DNA of 30,663 nt, taken from the NCBI GenBank assembly GCA_900556975.1, contig USQZ01000017.1, forward strand, positions 1 through 30,663, read 5' to 3'. The notes below the pieces were generated by a model. The model saw only the letters and a list, made by a program, of their open reading frames with translations. It was not told the origin of the DNA and ran no database searches. This document shows, in pieces, positions 10,501 to 18,485 of the stretch. The DNA comes from an uncultured Clostridium sp. (GTDB lineage Bacteria > Bacillota > Clostridia > TANB77 > CAG-508). Both the position numbers and the translations under genes were made by a program. Position 1 is the stretch's first letter, and the number at the start of each line of letters is the position of its first letter.

Positions 10501-11455
10501 GAGATTTACAAATAATGCCGAATCTTGTTTGGTTACAAATTATGATTATTGTGAGAATGTAAAAATTGAAAATTGTATTTTTGATAATGTGGCTGATAGT
10601 GCAATTTACTTAAATAGACAGGTTTCTAATTTTGAAATTACAAATTGTATTTTTAAAAATTGCAAGAATGCTGGTATTACAATGAAGAATGATTCTCAAA
10701 ATTTGATGGTTGATGGTGTTAAGATAACAAATAATATTTTTGTTAATTTGACTAAGTCAATTGATATTGCTTCAGAGGTTGCGAATAATACTTTTGAAAA
10801 TGTTGAGATTGGTGAAAACTATTTTATAGTTCAGACTAGTGATGAGGCTGTTATCAAGGTTGGAAAAATAGTAACAGATAAATTTGAGGTAAGTGTTTAT
10901 AGTAATTTATTCTATTCATTTAGTAGGGCATATGAAGTGTTTGAGGATAGTTTGAATGATATTAAAGGACATTTGCTTTGCGATTACAATACATTTTATG
11001 CATATAAAGAGTCAAAGTATTTGAATGATATTAGTGATATTAAAGCATTGAGTGATGAGTATGGTAATGAGGCAAATTCTAATGTTACTGTAATTGATAG
11101 AGAGAAGTATGATGTTTATGATTGTTTGAATACGACTTTAAAACTTGATGATAAAGAACAAATTTTGAGTAATTTGACTGAGAAGATTGATGTTGGAAAT
11201 AGAAGAATGAAGGTTGATGTTGTTGGAAGTCCTGATAAAATAATTAAGAATAAGGTTATGGGGCTTGAAGAGATGAAGACTTCTGATATTGAGGAGATTA
11301 CGGATTCAAGTGTCGCTGATGAAGTTTTACCTCTTGCAGGATGGCAGAAGGTTTCTATTGCAATAATTTCAATTATTGTTATTACTGGTTTGTTCTCTGC
11401 AGGTAAGTATTCAAAGTATAAGAAAGATACTAAGAAACAGATAAGAAGAAAGTAG
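7586..11455 (+). CDS. Surface glycoside hydrolase (clan A, GH39-like) with Ig-like and beta-helix domains
   Basis: The 1289-residue protein starts at ATG 7586, with GTGGAG six bases upstream; the in-frame TTG at 7562 is discounted. One membrane segment (about residues 10-37) is followed by a TIM-barrel glycosidase. LFNEPN gives the likely acid/base E278 and YLTEYGVST the likely nucleophile E386, the spacing expected of clan A enzymes. A middle helical region, an Ig-like domain (about 807-875, DAPVISGIDE) and a right-handed parallel beta-helix (about 886-1140, from IYYVSPDGTGDG with repeated N/I/F rungs) follow. The C-terminus has LPLAG, a hydrophobic stretch and a basic tail, which looks like a cell-wall sorting signal or a second anchor. 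It lies right after the polysaccharide operon, so processing of that glycan outside the cell is plausible. The substrate cannot be named. Confidence 0.8.
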   Translation: MRKKKSSKKLLFKCIFLVFLCVVIIRMCIGTVVIISKKDKFSLKNIFNYGISDLNEDSNENSYSFEIDDEDGFAYSDTLKMKINILKYSNDNNYNIVCLDNDIEQKNMAISSDYVETELELNEGKNDILVKIYNNDSLENEYSKCIYYIKPYTHQFLDELTLKGVGCQFRPTIYETNYRKSINLITKIGAQVVRCDLKWHTLQAPSGKYIYLDYYDGWINSLKEKNIKIIAPISGMGNFLGSDQQISSEEESKKFINFYNFVSDRYNGKLDYVELFNEPNNSAYFDDEAINWYVKTAKKISDLRKNNVIAGVAASYMQDKPKEVSISTYFNKATNAGLTQYNIPFSYHVYDYENKKIQNASLLNKLNVISDLFLNDGGFEKKYLTEYGVSTYTTNKITEEQQAEKVVQQSTILDEKNIDMSVLYSFIDLTTNKAVRGDNFGLMGNDYTPKKAYYSMKNYYQNTNGAEYIGAISSVADGLEFHVYDKDGVPLAVCWSRDSSKTIEIFYSGFTAYDLYGNEIENTDGKLSITSSPIYLKNVDRSYFYRAISNTAVSAYDEFLTNYSDYLDSSGEMIAVKNEVNKMKKYAEGLANGGEVSEVEALSKMKEHFAIGDMILKAYKDEKLSCEYVKLSSMLDQLNTTGYAFEDLITITAKDVSNANLTATEKIMNTFDNKVSANVSVEMVYPNKIKAFAKDYYDTSSYINGLEEENPIKNGLIIGKGLHAYYLAGWADSFADCYLETPEITIQYSNTELTNEDVVVTLETNVPIEMEGSNQYTFTENGSFTFKYTLYGEPKEITAVVDWIDKDAPVISGIDEREDETEQVTLNVTDDNLDIVTVTKDGQDVSFSNGDILIEKGEYEVVAKDRAGNSSERSFKIVDYIESNKIYYVSPDGTGDGSSEDLPMNVKDLNKLKLYAGDKILLKSGEKYSVNIECKRKGSPDNRVVISNYGEGALPVINGSLDLVSNLKISNLRFTNNAESCLVTNYDYCENVKIENCIFDNVADSAIYLNRQVSNFEITNCIFKNCKNAGITMKNDSQNLMVDGVKITNNIFVNLTKSIDIASEVANNTFENVEIGENYFIVQTSDEAVIKVGKIVTDKFEVSVYSNLFYSFSRAYEVFEDSLNDIKGHLLCDYNTFYAYKESKYLNDISDIKALSDEYGNEANSNVTVIDREKYDVYDCLNTTLKLDDKEQILSNLTEKIDVGNRRMKVDVVGSPDKIIKNKVMGLEEMKTSDIEEITDSSVADEVLPLAGWQKVSIAIISIIVITGLFSAGKYSKYKKDTKKQIRRK

Positions 11456-11485
11456 TAAACAGATTTACATAAATTCAAAACATAG

Positions 11486-11514
11486 AAAAAAGCTTGATTT
11501 TTCAAGCTTTTTTT
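11486..11514 (+). terminator. Intrinsic terminator
   Basis: A perfect AGCTTGA/TCAAGCT stem (11491-11497 and 11502-11508) with a TTTT loop is flanked by A and T runs. It could act in both directions but follows the + strand glycosidase gene. Confidence 0.9.
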
Positions 11515-11519
11515 GTGTA

Positions 11520-11548
11520 TTTACATTTGAAGTAGAATATTATATAAT
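11520..11548 (+). promoter_or_regulatory. Sigma-A promoter for the UDP-sugar pyrophosphorylase / LtaS-like operon
   Basis: TTTACA (11520-11525), a 17-base spacer and a consensus TATAAT (11543-11548). A short inverted repeat, CTTTGG...CCAAAG (11551-11568), covers the expected transcription start. Confidence 0.75.
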
Positions 11549-11597
11549 AACTTTGGTTTTTGCCAAAGAGATTATAATAAAAGTAGGGGTTAGAATT

Positions 11598-12848
11598 ATG
11601 AAGAACTATGAAGATACAATTGAAAAACTTGAGAAATATGGTCAAAACCATATTGTTAAAATTATGGAAAAAATGACAGAAGAAGAAAAAGATAGACTTG
11701 CTGAGCAAGTTAAGAATTTAGATTTTGATAGTATTGAACATTTATATAATGAATTAACTAAGAAAGAAGTTAATGTTGGAAAAGAGATTGAGCCTATTTC
11801 TGCATTAAAGAAAAATAAATTATCTTTAGAAGAATTGGAAGAAATGAATGATTTAGGAAAGAATGTTATAGTTTCTAATCAATTTGCTGTTGCTACTATG
11901 TCTGGTGGTCAAGGAACAAGACTTGGATATAGCAAGCCAAAGGGAACTTTTAAAATTGATGTTGAGCCTAAGCCTAAATATTTATTTGAAATTGTTTGTG
12001 ATACTTTAAAAAGAGCAAATAAGAAATATGATGTTGTTATTCCTTGGTATATTATGACTAGTGTTGATAACAATGATGATATTGTTGAATTTTTTGAAGA
12101 GAATAATTATTTTGATTATCCAAAGGATAGTGTAATGTTCTTTAAACAAGGTCAAATGCCATTAATTGATGAGAATGGTAAAGTACTTATGGGAGAGAAT
12201 AAACTTATTAAAGAGGCTTCTGACGGTAATGGTGGTATCTTTAAATCAATGGGTGTTCATGGTTGTTTAGCTGATATGGAAAAACGTGGTGTTAAATGGT
12301 TATTTATTGGAAGTATTGATAATGTTTTATTGAAAATGGTTGATCCTACTTTGATTGGGCTTGCTGAAGATAGAGGAGTTTTAATTGCAACTAAGTCTGT
12401 TTTGAAAAATGGACCTCATGAGAGAGTTGGTGTAATTTGCAAAAAAGATGGAAAGGTTGGGGTTATTGAGTATTCTGAACTTTCAAAAGAGTTAGCTGAA
12501 GCAGTTGATGAAGATGGAGATTTAACTTATGGCGAATCTCATATTATGTGTAATTTATTTAATATTGAGATTTTAAAGAAATTGGCTACTGTTACATTGC
12601 CATATCATAAAGCTCATAAAAAGAATAGTTACTTAAATGAAGATGGTGAATTAGTTGTTCCAACTGAACCAAATAGTTTTAAGTTTGAGACTTTCATTTT
12701 TGATTCTTTCAACTACGTAAATGATATTGCTATTTTAAGAGGAACTAGAGAAGTTGATTTCGCCCCTGTAAAGAATAAGGACGGAGTTGATAGTCCTGAA
12801 ACTGCAAGAGTTTTATATAATAATTATTGGGCTAATAATGAAGAATAA
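11598..12848 (+). CDS. UTP--sugar-1-phosphate uridylyltransferase (UDPGP family)
   Basis: The 416-residue protein carries the nucleotide-binding loop MSGGQGTRLGYSKPKG (from about residue 101), then IPWYIMTSVDNNDDI, MPLIDENGKV, LFIGSIDNVLLKMVDP, and SFKFETFIFDSF near the end. This is the eukaryote-like UDPGP family, which includes UDP-GlcNAc and UDP-glucose pyrophosphorylases that make UDP-sugar and pyrophosphate from UTP and sugar-1-phosphate. It is unlike the GalU type. Start 11598 is preferred: AGGGG lies close upstream, whereas an in-frame TTG at 11553 overlaps the 5' inverted repeat. It shares an operon with the LtaS-like gene 12 bases downstream, so it probably supplies an activated sugar for envelope polymers. 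GlcNAc or glucose as the substrate cannot be decided here. Confidence 0.87.
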   Translation: MKNYEDTIEKLEKYGQNHIVKIMEKMTEEEKDRLAEQVKNLDFDSIEHLYNELTKKEVNVGKEIEPISALKKNKLSLEELEEMNDLGKNVIVSNQFAVATMSGGQGTRLGYSKPKGTFKIDVEPKPKYLFEIVCDTLKRANKKYDVVIPWYIMTSVDNNDDIVEFFEENNYFDYPKDSVMFFKQGQMPLIDENGKVLMGENKLIKEASDGNGGIFKSMGVHGCLADMEKRGVKWLFIGSIDNVLLKMVDPTLIGLAEDRGVLIATKSVLKNGPHERVGVICKKDGKVGVIEYSELSKELAEAVDEDGDLTYGESHIMCNLFNIEILKKLATVTLPYHKAHKKNSYLNEDGELVVPTEPNSFKFETFIFDSFNYVNDIAILRGTREVDFAPVKNKDGVDSPETARVLYNNYWANNEE

Positions 12849-12860
12849 AAAGGGATTTAG

Positions 12861-14726
12861 ATGGAAAAGAATAATGAATTAATAGTTAGACCAAAAGATA
12901 AAAAATTTAAATTAAAAAATATATTGAGAAAAATTAATTTAAAAAAATTGCTTTTTATACTGATATTCTTTTTGGTATGTTATGTTATTTCTGAATTATT
13001 GAATGGAAATAGCATAGATTTTGTACGAATTTTTGATTTTTCAATCAAATGGACAGATAAGGCGGATTATGTTGATTTAATTATAAAAGGATTTTTTAAA
13101 TGTCCAAAGTTTATAGTGAATTATTGTTTGTTTGTGTGTTTATATTTTATTTTGTATGGACTTACTAATAGGACAAAATTTTCTTGTTTGACAATTTTAA
13201 CTTTTGATTTTTTATTTGGATTAATTAATTATACTGTTCGTAGTTTTAGAGGGGTTTCAGTTACTCTTTCTGATATATATTCTGTTAGAACTGCTCTTAA
13301 TGTGGCTAGTGGATTGAAGTTATCTGTTAATGGTAATTTTGTAGTTTCAGTTGGTTTGTTTGCAGTGTTTGTGTTTATTATTGTAAAGATAATACATGTT
13401 AAGGATAAATATGAAAAAAGGCCAACAATTGCGAAGAATGTTACTATTGTTTTAGGTGTTATTGGTTTGGTTGCTATTTGTGCTCCAGATTATTTTACGA
13501 AGGATGTTCAACTTTGGAATATTAATAATGCTTATGCTGATTCTGGGGCTGGATTGACTTTGATTAGAATGGCTAAGGATTTTAAAGTTAGCAAACCTAA
13601 AAAATATAATGTTGATGATTCAAAGAATATTTTGGCACAGTATGAGGATGATGTTGATTCTGTTGAGGATACTTCAGATTTACCGAATGTTTTGGTTATT
13701 ATGAATGAATCTTTTTCAGATTTAGCTTTATCGTATAATTTAGATTTATCTGATGACCCAATTGCTTTTTATCATGAACTTATTACTAGAGATAACGTTG
13801 TTAGTGGTGTTATGCATTCTTCACAATTTGGTGGAGGCACAGCAAATGTTGAGTATGAATTTATAACTCAAAATGCTACAGCTTTTTTACCACCTGGAGC
13901 AATGCCATATCAACAGTATATATCTAGCAATGTTAAACAATCTATTGTGGCTTATATGAACAGGCTTGGATATAAAACTTATGGTATTCATTCTTGGGAA
14001 AAATCGGGATATAGTAGAGAAAAAATTTATAAATTTTTAGGTTTTGATTATGCTTGGTTTAAGGAGAATTTAGGTAATTTACAATTTGGTCGTAGCGGAT
14101 ATTCTTCTGACCAGTCAACGTATGAGGTTTATTATGATATTATGAATAATAAACCTGATGATGAAAAAAATTTTTCATTTATTGTTACAATGCAAAATCA
14201 CTTGCCTTACAATGATGTTGATCCAAATGGAATTCAATTTTTAGATGGAGATAATGATATTATAAGTTATTTACAGTCAGAATATTTAGCTGATATGGCT
14301 TTGAAGAATTTGATTGATTATTTAAGCGAGTACAAAGAGGATGTTATTGTTTTGTTTTTTGGAGATCATCAACCTAATTTAAATCAAAAGGATTTATATT
14401 CACTTACTGGTAATTATGCTGAAGATAGTGCATCACAAGTTGTTCCGTTTTTTATATGGGCAAATTTTGATATTAATAAAAAAGATAATATAGAAACTAG
14501 TGCTAATTATTTAGAGAGTTTGTTACTTGAAGCTGCTGGAATGCCTAAAGATTCTTATACAAAGTATGTTGAGAGTGTAAGGGAAGAGATACCTGTTATA
14601 ACGAATCATTATTATATGAATAATGATGGAGATTCATATGAGGTTAATGATAGTAGTTCGCCTTATTTTGAGAAGTTACAGGAGTATTGGAGAGTTATAT
14701 ATTATAATATGTTTGATAATAAATAA
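12861..14726 (+). CDS. LtaS-like membrane phosphoglycerol transferase/sulfatase-fold protein
   Basis: The 621-residue protein has five N-terminal membrane segments (near residues 29-45, 76-100, 105-125, 160-178 and 193-208), then an extracellular sulfatase-fold domain. Metal- and nucleophile-site motifs match lipoteichoic acid synthase: VLVIMNESFSD (E283), SSQFGGGTANVEYE (nucleophile T327), HSWEKSGYSREKIY, MQNHLPYN, and LFFGDHQPNL (D502, H503). LtaS enzymes polymerise glycerol phosphate from phosphatidylglycerol on the outside of the membrane. Many clostridial relatives have not been tested and may modify other glycans. The gene follows the UDP-sugar pyrophosphorylase in the same transcript and ends in a terminator. 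Family is certain; whether it makes true LTA is not. Confidence 0.87.
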   Translation: MEKNNELIVRPKDKKFKLKNILRKINLKKLLFILIFFLVCYVISELLNGNSIDFVRIFDFSIKWTDKADYVDLIIKGFFKCPKFIVNYCLFVCLYFILYGLTNRTKFSCLTILTFDFLFGLINYTVRSFRGVSVTLSDIYSVRTALNVASGLKLSVNGNFVVSVGLFAVFVFIIVKIIHVKDKYEKRPTIAKNVTIVLGVIGLVAICAPDYFTKDVQLWNINNAYADSGAGLTLIRMAKDFKVSKPKKYNVDDSKNILAQYEDDVDSVEDTSDLPNVLVIMNESFSDLALSYNLDLSDDPIAFYHELITRDNVVSGVMHSSQFGGGTANVEYEFITQNATAFLPPGAMPYQQYISSNVKQSIVAYMNRLGYKTYGIHSWEKSGYSREKIYKFLGFDYAWFKENLGNLQFGRSGYSSDQSTYEVYYDIMNNKPDDEKNFSFIVTMQNHLPYNDVDPNGIQFLDGDNDIISYLQSEYLADMALKNLIDYLSEYKEDVIVLFFGDHQPNLNQKDLYSLTGNYAEDSASQVVPFFIWANFDINKKDNIETSANYLESLLLEAAGMPKDSYTKYVESVREEIPVITNHYYMNNDGDSYEVNDSSSPYFEKLQEYWRVIYYNMFDNK

Positions 14727-14783
14727 GAGATTTGAGCTTAAGATGAATTTTTATAGTTTATTTTAGGCGAAAATCTCTTTTTT
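14726..14783 (+). terminator. Probable intrinsic terminator after the LtaS-like gene
   Basis: AGAGATTT (14726-14733) pairs with AAATCTCT (14771-14778) across a long loop and is followed by a T run (14776-14783). The wide loop of about 37 bases lowers confidence. Confidence 0.55.
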
Positions 14784-14785
14784 AG

Positions 14786-14814
14786 TTTACAGTTAACATA
14801 AAAAATGGTATAAT
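14786..14814 (+). promoter_or_regulatory. Sigma-A promoter of the helicase gene
   Basis: TTTACA (14786-14791), a 17-base spacer and TATAAT (14809-14814), with an extended -10 TGG directly before it. It lies about 60 bases before the start codon, and AAGGAGGC provides the ribosome site. Confidence 0.8.
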
Positions 14815-14873
14815 TTAAGCGTACCTTGAAAATTTAATAAATCCAATTTCTATTCAAAAAGGAGGCAATTATT

Positions 14874-17495
14874 ATGACGTTACCTATTTCAAATTATAAG
14901 GAGCGGATTATAGAGGCTGTAGCCACCCATTCGTTTACCATAATTTGTGCAGAGACAGGTGCCGGAAAATCAACACAGGTTCCACAGTATTTAACATCTA
15001 TTGCTGAGCAGGTTATTGTTACTGAACCGCGTGTTATGGCTGCTAAAACTTTAGCAAGACGTGTTGCTGAAGAAATGGGCACTGATGTTGGTGAAAGAGT
15101 TGGTTATCGTACTGCATATGACAGTTCTTGCTCAGAAAGAAGCGAAATTGTTTATTGTACTGATGGTCTTCAGCTGATTAGAACGATTTTTAATCCTGAC
15201 AGCGAGGCTGAAAACATCTTGATTATTGACGAAGTTCATGAATGGAATCTGAATATTGAAACTTTAATTGCATGGGTCAAATATATGCATGGAAAGTGGA
15301 ATACTAAGGTGGTAATTATGAGCGCAACGCTAGATGTTATTAAGCTTATGGGATTTTTAGGCGAAGATTTAACTGCCATAAGTGTCCCAGGAACATTGTA
15401 TGATGTTGAAGTTGAGGAACGACCGGCTGAGGACTTGGTATATACAATCATCGAGAATATCGAGTGCAATAAGAATGTTTTAGCCTTTGTTCCAGGTAAA
15501 CGGGAAATTCATAATGTTATGGATGAATTGAGCAATACGGACGCTGTTGTTTTACCTTTGCATGGAGAGATGGACTGGGATGAGCAGAGTAAATGCTTAG
15601 AATCATATTCAAAGCCTAAAGTTGTTGTTGCAACAAATGTTGCACAGACTTCTCTTACTATTTCGGATATTGACGTTGTTGTTGATACTGGTACAGCGAG
15701 AGTGTCTGTTGCGAAGGATGGAATTCAGGGGTTATTCTTGGAAGAGATAAGTCTTGCAGACATTATTCAAAGAAAGGGGAGAGCTGGAAGAACTAAGGAT
15801 GGTAAATACATTTTGTGTAGTGATTATCCTATAAAGTACAGAAAGAAAAACTCAATTCCTGAAATTCAGAGAAGCATTTTGGATCGTGTTGTTTTACAGA
15901 TGGCAGAGATTGGGATTGATGCAGAGAAGATTAAGTTCTTCCATCAACCAGATATCAGTGCAATACAGAATGCCAAGAAGGAGTTGAATGCAATCGGTGC
16001 ACTGGATGGCGATGATGTTACAGAGCTTGGTCACAAAATTGTTAAAATGCCTGTTTCAGTTCAGCTGGCAAGGATGATTGTTGAGGCTGAGAAGTATGGT
16101 GTTACAGATCAGGTTATTACAATTGCAGCGATTATTGAAATCGGTGGTTTGCTTGAAAGAAATGCAAATTATATTGATTTTACAGCAGAAGATAGCAGTG
16201 ATTTGTTGGCTGAGTATGATGTTTGGAAAGCAATTAATGGGATGGAGTATATTGATTTTAGAAGTATGGGAATCAAAAAGAAGAACTACTTTAAAATCAA
16301 GGAACACATCAAGAAGCTTAAAGAGACATTGTATGGTGTTGTAGATGTTACATGCCATGATGATCGTGAAGCGGTTCTGATTTCCTGTTTATATGGTTTA
16401 GTTTCAAACATCTACGTAAGAGGGGATGATATTTTCTACGGCACTGATGGAACAACAGTACGGCTTGATAACAAGAGCTGTATCGCATATGATTATCCTA
16501 AAATTGTAGTTGGCATTCCAAAGACGATTGAATACAAGGATGTGTATGGATTTAATCGTTCAATGAACTTGCTTACATGTGCAACAAAGCTGGATATCTC
16601 TATGCTAAATATGATTGCGGAGAAGCAGATTTTTGAAGAGCCAACTTTACGTTACAGCAAGAGAATGGATGCGGTAGAGATTACAGTAAAAAGATATTTC
16701 GCAGGTATCTTAGTTGATGTTGAAACATCTTATGATCTTTCTCATCCAGAGCTTGAGAGACTTAGAGAAGAATTTGAAGCTGAACTTGTAAGTCAAAAAA
16801 TCGGTAAAGAAAATTCAATCCTTCAGAATGTTATCGTGATTGATGGCAAGCAGTTCGATGTTCATCACAATATTTTTGATCGAAGAGCAACAGTTTATCT
16901 GGATATGGAGACATTATATACGACAGAAGAAAAAGAGGTTTATCTAGATTCTGGCGAAAGAATATATTTTGCAGCTCCAATGTCTATGGGCCGGATGGAA
17001 ACGAATATTGTTGCTCTTAGAAATGCTGTTGAAATGAGAAGAATTGCACAGCTTCGTGACAAACTGAAAAAGAGTTGTGAGGCTCTTAAGATTAGTTCTC
17101 TGAAAGATGTTATGAACAATGCATCTATTCTTGGAAAAGTAGAACTTACTACTGATAATGGTGGATTTGGTGATACACCAATTTACGTGTATGTAGCTTT
17201 GAGTTTGAAGAAGAACAATGTTGTGATAAGGATTGTCGATGATGAGGCACTGGCGAACGCAGATACATTGGAGACACTTCAGCATTTGTTCTTAAGGGAA
17301 ATGATGAAGAAGTATCCTGAGAGTAGTTTTAGTCATGAGAATGGTAAGAAGAAAAAGCTTATCCAGGCCGAGTTGGAGGTGAAGGCGGATTTCGATTCTC
17401 TGATTAGAGAAGTAGCTTGCTCACTTACGATTGACAACTTGAGTGAGAACTTAGAGTTCTTAGAGGAATATTATTTCGAAATTATGTCGAAGTAG
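14874..17495 (+). CDS. DEAH-type ATP-dependent helicase (HrpA/HrpB-like)
   Basis: The 873-residue protein has the SF2 DEAH helicase motifs in order: Walker A ETGAGKST (K32), TEPRVMAAKTLARRVAEEMG (motif Ia), DEVH at 119-122 in place of DEAH, SATLD, VLAFVPGKREI (motif IV), VVATNVAQTSLTI (motif V) and QRKGRAGR at 299-306 (motif VI). An HA2-like helical region follows (SILDRVVLQMAEIGID, IGALDGDDVTELGHKIVKMP). These proteins use ATP to unwind RNA or RNA-DNA; their cellular role in Clostridia is not well defined. A strong AAGGAGGC site precedes the ATG. The gene is single, with its own promoter and terminator. It looks richer in G+C than most neighbours (27 of 60 bases at 15541-15600) and uses CAG/CTG-type codons more often, which hints at acquisition. 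Confidence 0.9.
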   Translation: MTLPISNYKERIIEAVATHSFTIICAETGAGKSTQVPQYLTSIAEQVIVTEPRVMAAKTLARRVAEEMGTDVGERVGYRTAYDSSCSERSEIVYCTDGLQLIRTIFNPDSEAENILIIDEVHEWNLNIETLIAWVKYMHGKWNTKVVIMSATLDVIKLMGFLGEDLTAISVPGTLYDVEVEERPAEDLVYTIIENIECNKNVLAFVPGKREIHNVMDELSNTDAVVLPLHGEMDWDEQSKCLESYSKPKVVVATNVAQTSLTISDIDVVVDTGTARVSVAKDGIQGLFLEEISLADIIQRKGRAGRTKDGKYILCSDYPIKYRKKNSIPEIQRSILDRVVLQMAEIGIDAEKIKFFHQPDISAIQNAKKELNAIGALDGDDVTELGHKIVKMPVSVQLARMIVEAEKYGVTDQVITIAAIIEIGGLLERNANYIDFTAEDSSDLLAEYDVWKAINGMEYIDFRSMGIKKKNYFKIKEHIKKLKETLYGVVDVTCHDDREAVLISCLYGLVSNIYVRGDDIFYGTDGTTVRLDNKSCIAYDYPKIVVGIPKTIEYKDVYGFNRSMNLLTCATKLDISMLNMIAEKQIFEEPTLRYSKRMDAVEITVKRYFAGILVDVETSYDLSHPELERLREEFEAELVSQKIGKENSILQNVIVIDGKQFDVHHNIFDRRATVYLDMETLYTTEEKEVYLDSGERIYFAAPMSMGRMETNIVALRNAVEMRRIAQLRDKLKKSCEALKISSLKDVMNNASILGKVELTTDNGGFGDTPIYVYVALSLKKNNVVIRIVDDEALANADTLETLQHLFLREMMKKYPESSFSHENGKKKKLIQAELEVKADFDSLIREVACSLTIDNLSENLEFLEEYYFEIMSK

Positions 17496-17510
17496 AGCTG
17501 GTTGCACAAG

Positions 17511-17545
17511 AAAAGAGCTACCCAATAATATGGGTAGCTCTTTTT
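17511..17545 (+). terminator. Intrinsic terminator of the helicase gene
   Basis: A perfect 13-bp stem, AAAGAGCTACCCA (17512-17524) with TGGGTAGCTCTTT (17531-17543), a six-base loop and a T run. Confidence 0.95.
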
Positions 17546-17604
17546 GCTACTTAATTGATAATACATAAAATATAATATTTGTTTTTGTGTTCCTTACTAA
17601 AACA

Positions 17605-17645
17605 TTTTCCCACCTACTAAACTTCGTTTAGAAGGTTAGGGAAAA
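17605..17645. repeat. Strong isolated stem-loop between convergent genes
   Basis: TTTTCCC (17605-17611) pairs with GGGAAAA (17639-17645). Inside it CCT pairs with AGG and CTAAAC with GTTTAG around a TTC loop, with small mismatches. It has no T run on either strand, and the helicase terminator already exists upstream, so a plain terminator role is doubtful. Confidence 0.6.
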
Positions 17646-17704
17646 ACTTTCAAACTGCGCGTTACTCAAAAATCAATTTAATATTTTTTTATTTAATAAT
17701 ATTC

Positions 17705-18235
17705 TTATTCAGTAAGTAATTCCAATATCTTAGGATAAATATCTTCAGCTTTATTATTCCAATTATCTACAATTGCTTTAGCTTGTTCTTTTGAACCAGC
17801 AAAAGTTTGAATCTCAAAAACAATATTATTATTTTCAACAATCTTGCATTTTACTGTAAAATGATTTTCATCAATTGGAGTATAATCAGAAGAAATTGAA
17901 AATTTATCTTCAATATCATCAAGACTTTCCTTCAAATTATTATCAACTTGCAAAGTTAAAATTCCAGGAATCATATCAGCAGTAAGTTCTATTGCACGTT
18001 TCCCTTCTGGAGTAATATTATATAAAATTTCATCATCTTTTTTATAAGAAATTACATATTTATTTTCAATCAAATCAAGTAAAAATTGTTGAAAATAAAA
18101 ATAATTTAGTTCCGTAATAGAAGTAACTAGTTCTAAAAGAGCTTTTTGATTAATAGGTTTACCAATTTTATTTAAAATATATAAAACAAGTAATTTATGT
18201 TCAGCCAAGCTTGAACTATCCTCAGTAAGTTTCAT
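17705..18235 (-). CDS. DUF4364 family winged-helix protein
   Basis: The 176-residue protein has an N-terminal winged-helix fold (AEHKLLVLYILNKIGKPINQKALLE, then YFYFQQFLLDLIENKYVI and YNITPEGKRAIEL as wing and dimer helix). A C-terminal domain follows, with FTVKCKIVENNNIVFEIQ and KEQAKAIVDNWNNKAEDIYPKILELL. This pattern is that of DUF4364, a clostridial family of presumed transcription regulators with no defined target. Start choice is uncertain. ATG 18235 is used, but a GTG at 18247 would add four residues, and the only Shine-Dalgarno-like run (AAAGGA, 18250-18255) is too close to the GTG and rather far from the ATG. The gene is alone, convergent with the helicase gene. An imperfect palindrome (ATAATT...AATTAT) lies just upstream and could be an operator. 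Confidence 0.78.
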   Translation of the reverse strand: MKLTEDSSSLAEHKLLVLYILNKIGKPINQKALLELVTSITELNYFYFQQFLLDLIENKYVISYKKDDEILYNITPEGKRAIELTADMIPGILTLQVDNNLKESLDDIEDKFSISSDYTPIDENHFTVKCKIVENNNIVFEIQTFAGSKEQAKAIVDNWNNKAEDIYPKILELLTE

Positions 18236-18443
18236 AAAGTAAATCACAATCCTTTCATAATTAGCATAACAATTATCGTAATTATAACACAGAAATTTAC
18301 AAAAGAATAGAAAAAAATAAAGAAAACTTAATTTAAAGAAAAAAATGTCGAAATGGCACGATGAAAAAAGCTTTACAAAAAGAGAAAATCGTATTAATAT
18401 AAAAACATAAATTGCAATTTAAAATTTTAATTCAAAAAATTCC

Positions 18444-18467
18444 AAAAAGAAAAAGGGGCAAAGCCCC
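18444..18467 (-). terminator. Intrinsic terminator of the SH3-like protein gene
   Basis: Read on the minus strand, GGGGC-TTT-GCCCC is followed by TTTTTCTTTTT. It lies about 20 bases after the stop codon. Confidence 0.92.
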
Positions 18468-18485
18468 TATTCCGAGTAGCATTTT

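Noticed and set aside
16056..17285. Several open frames on both strands inside the helicase gene
   Set aside because: They overlap clear helicase coding sequence and lack start signals.
18244..18258. Five-codon upstream ORF (MKGL) overlapping the DUF4364 start region on the minus strand
   Set aside because: It consists mostly of the Shine-Dalgarno-like run itself, so it is likely chance, though it adds doubt to the start choice.
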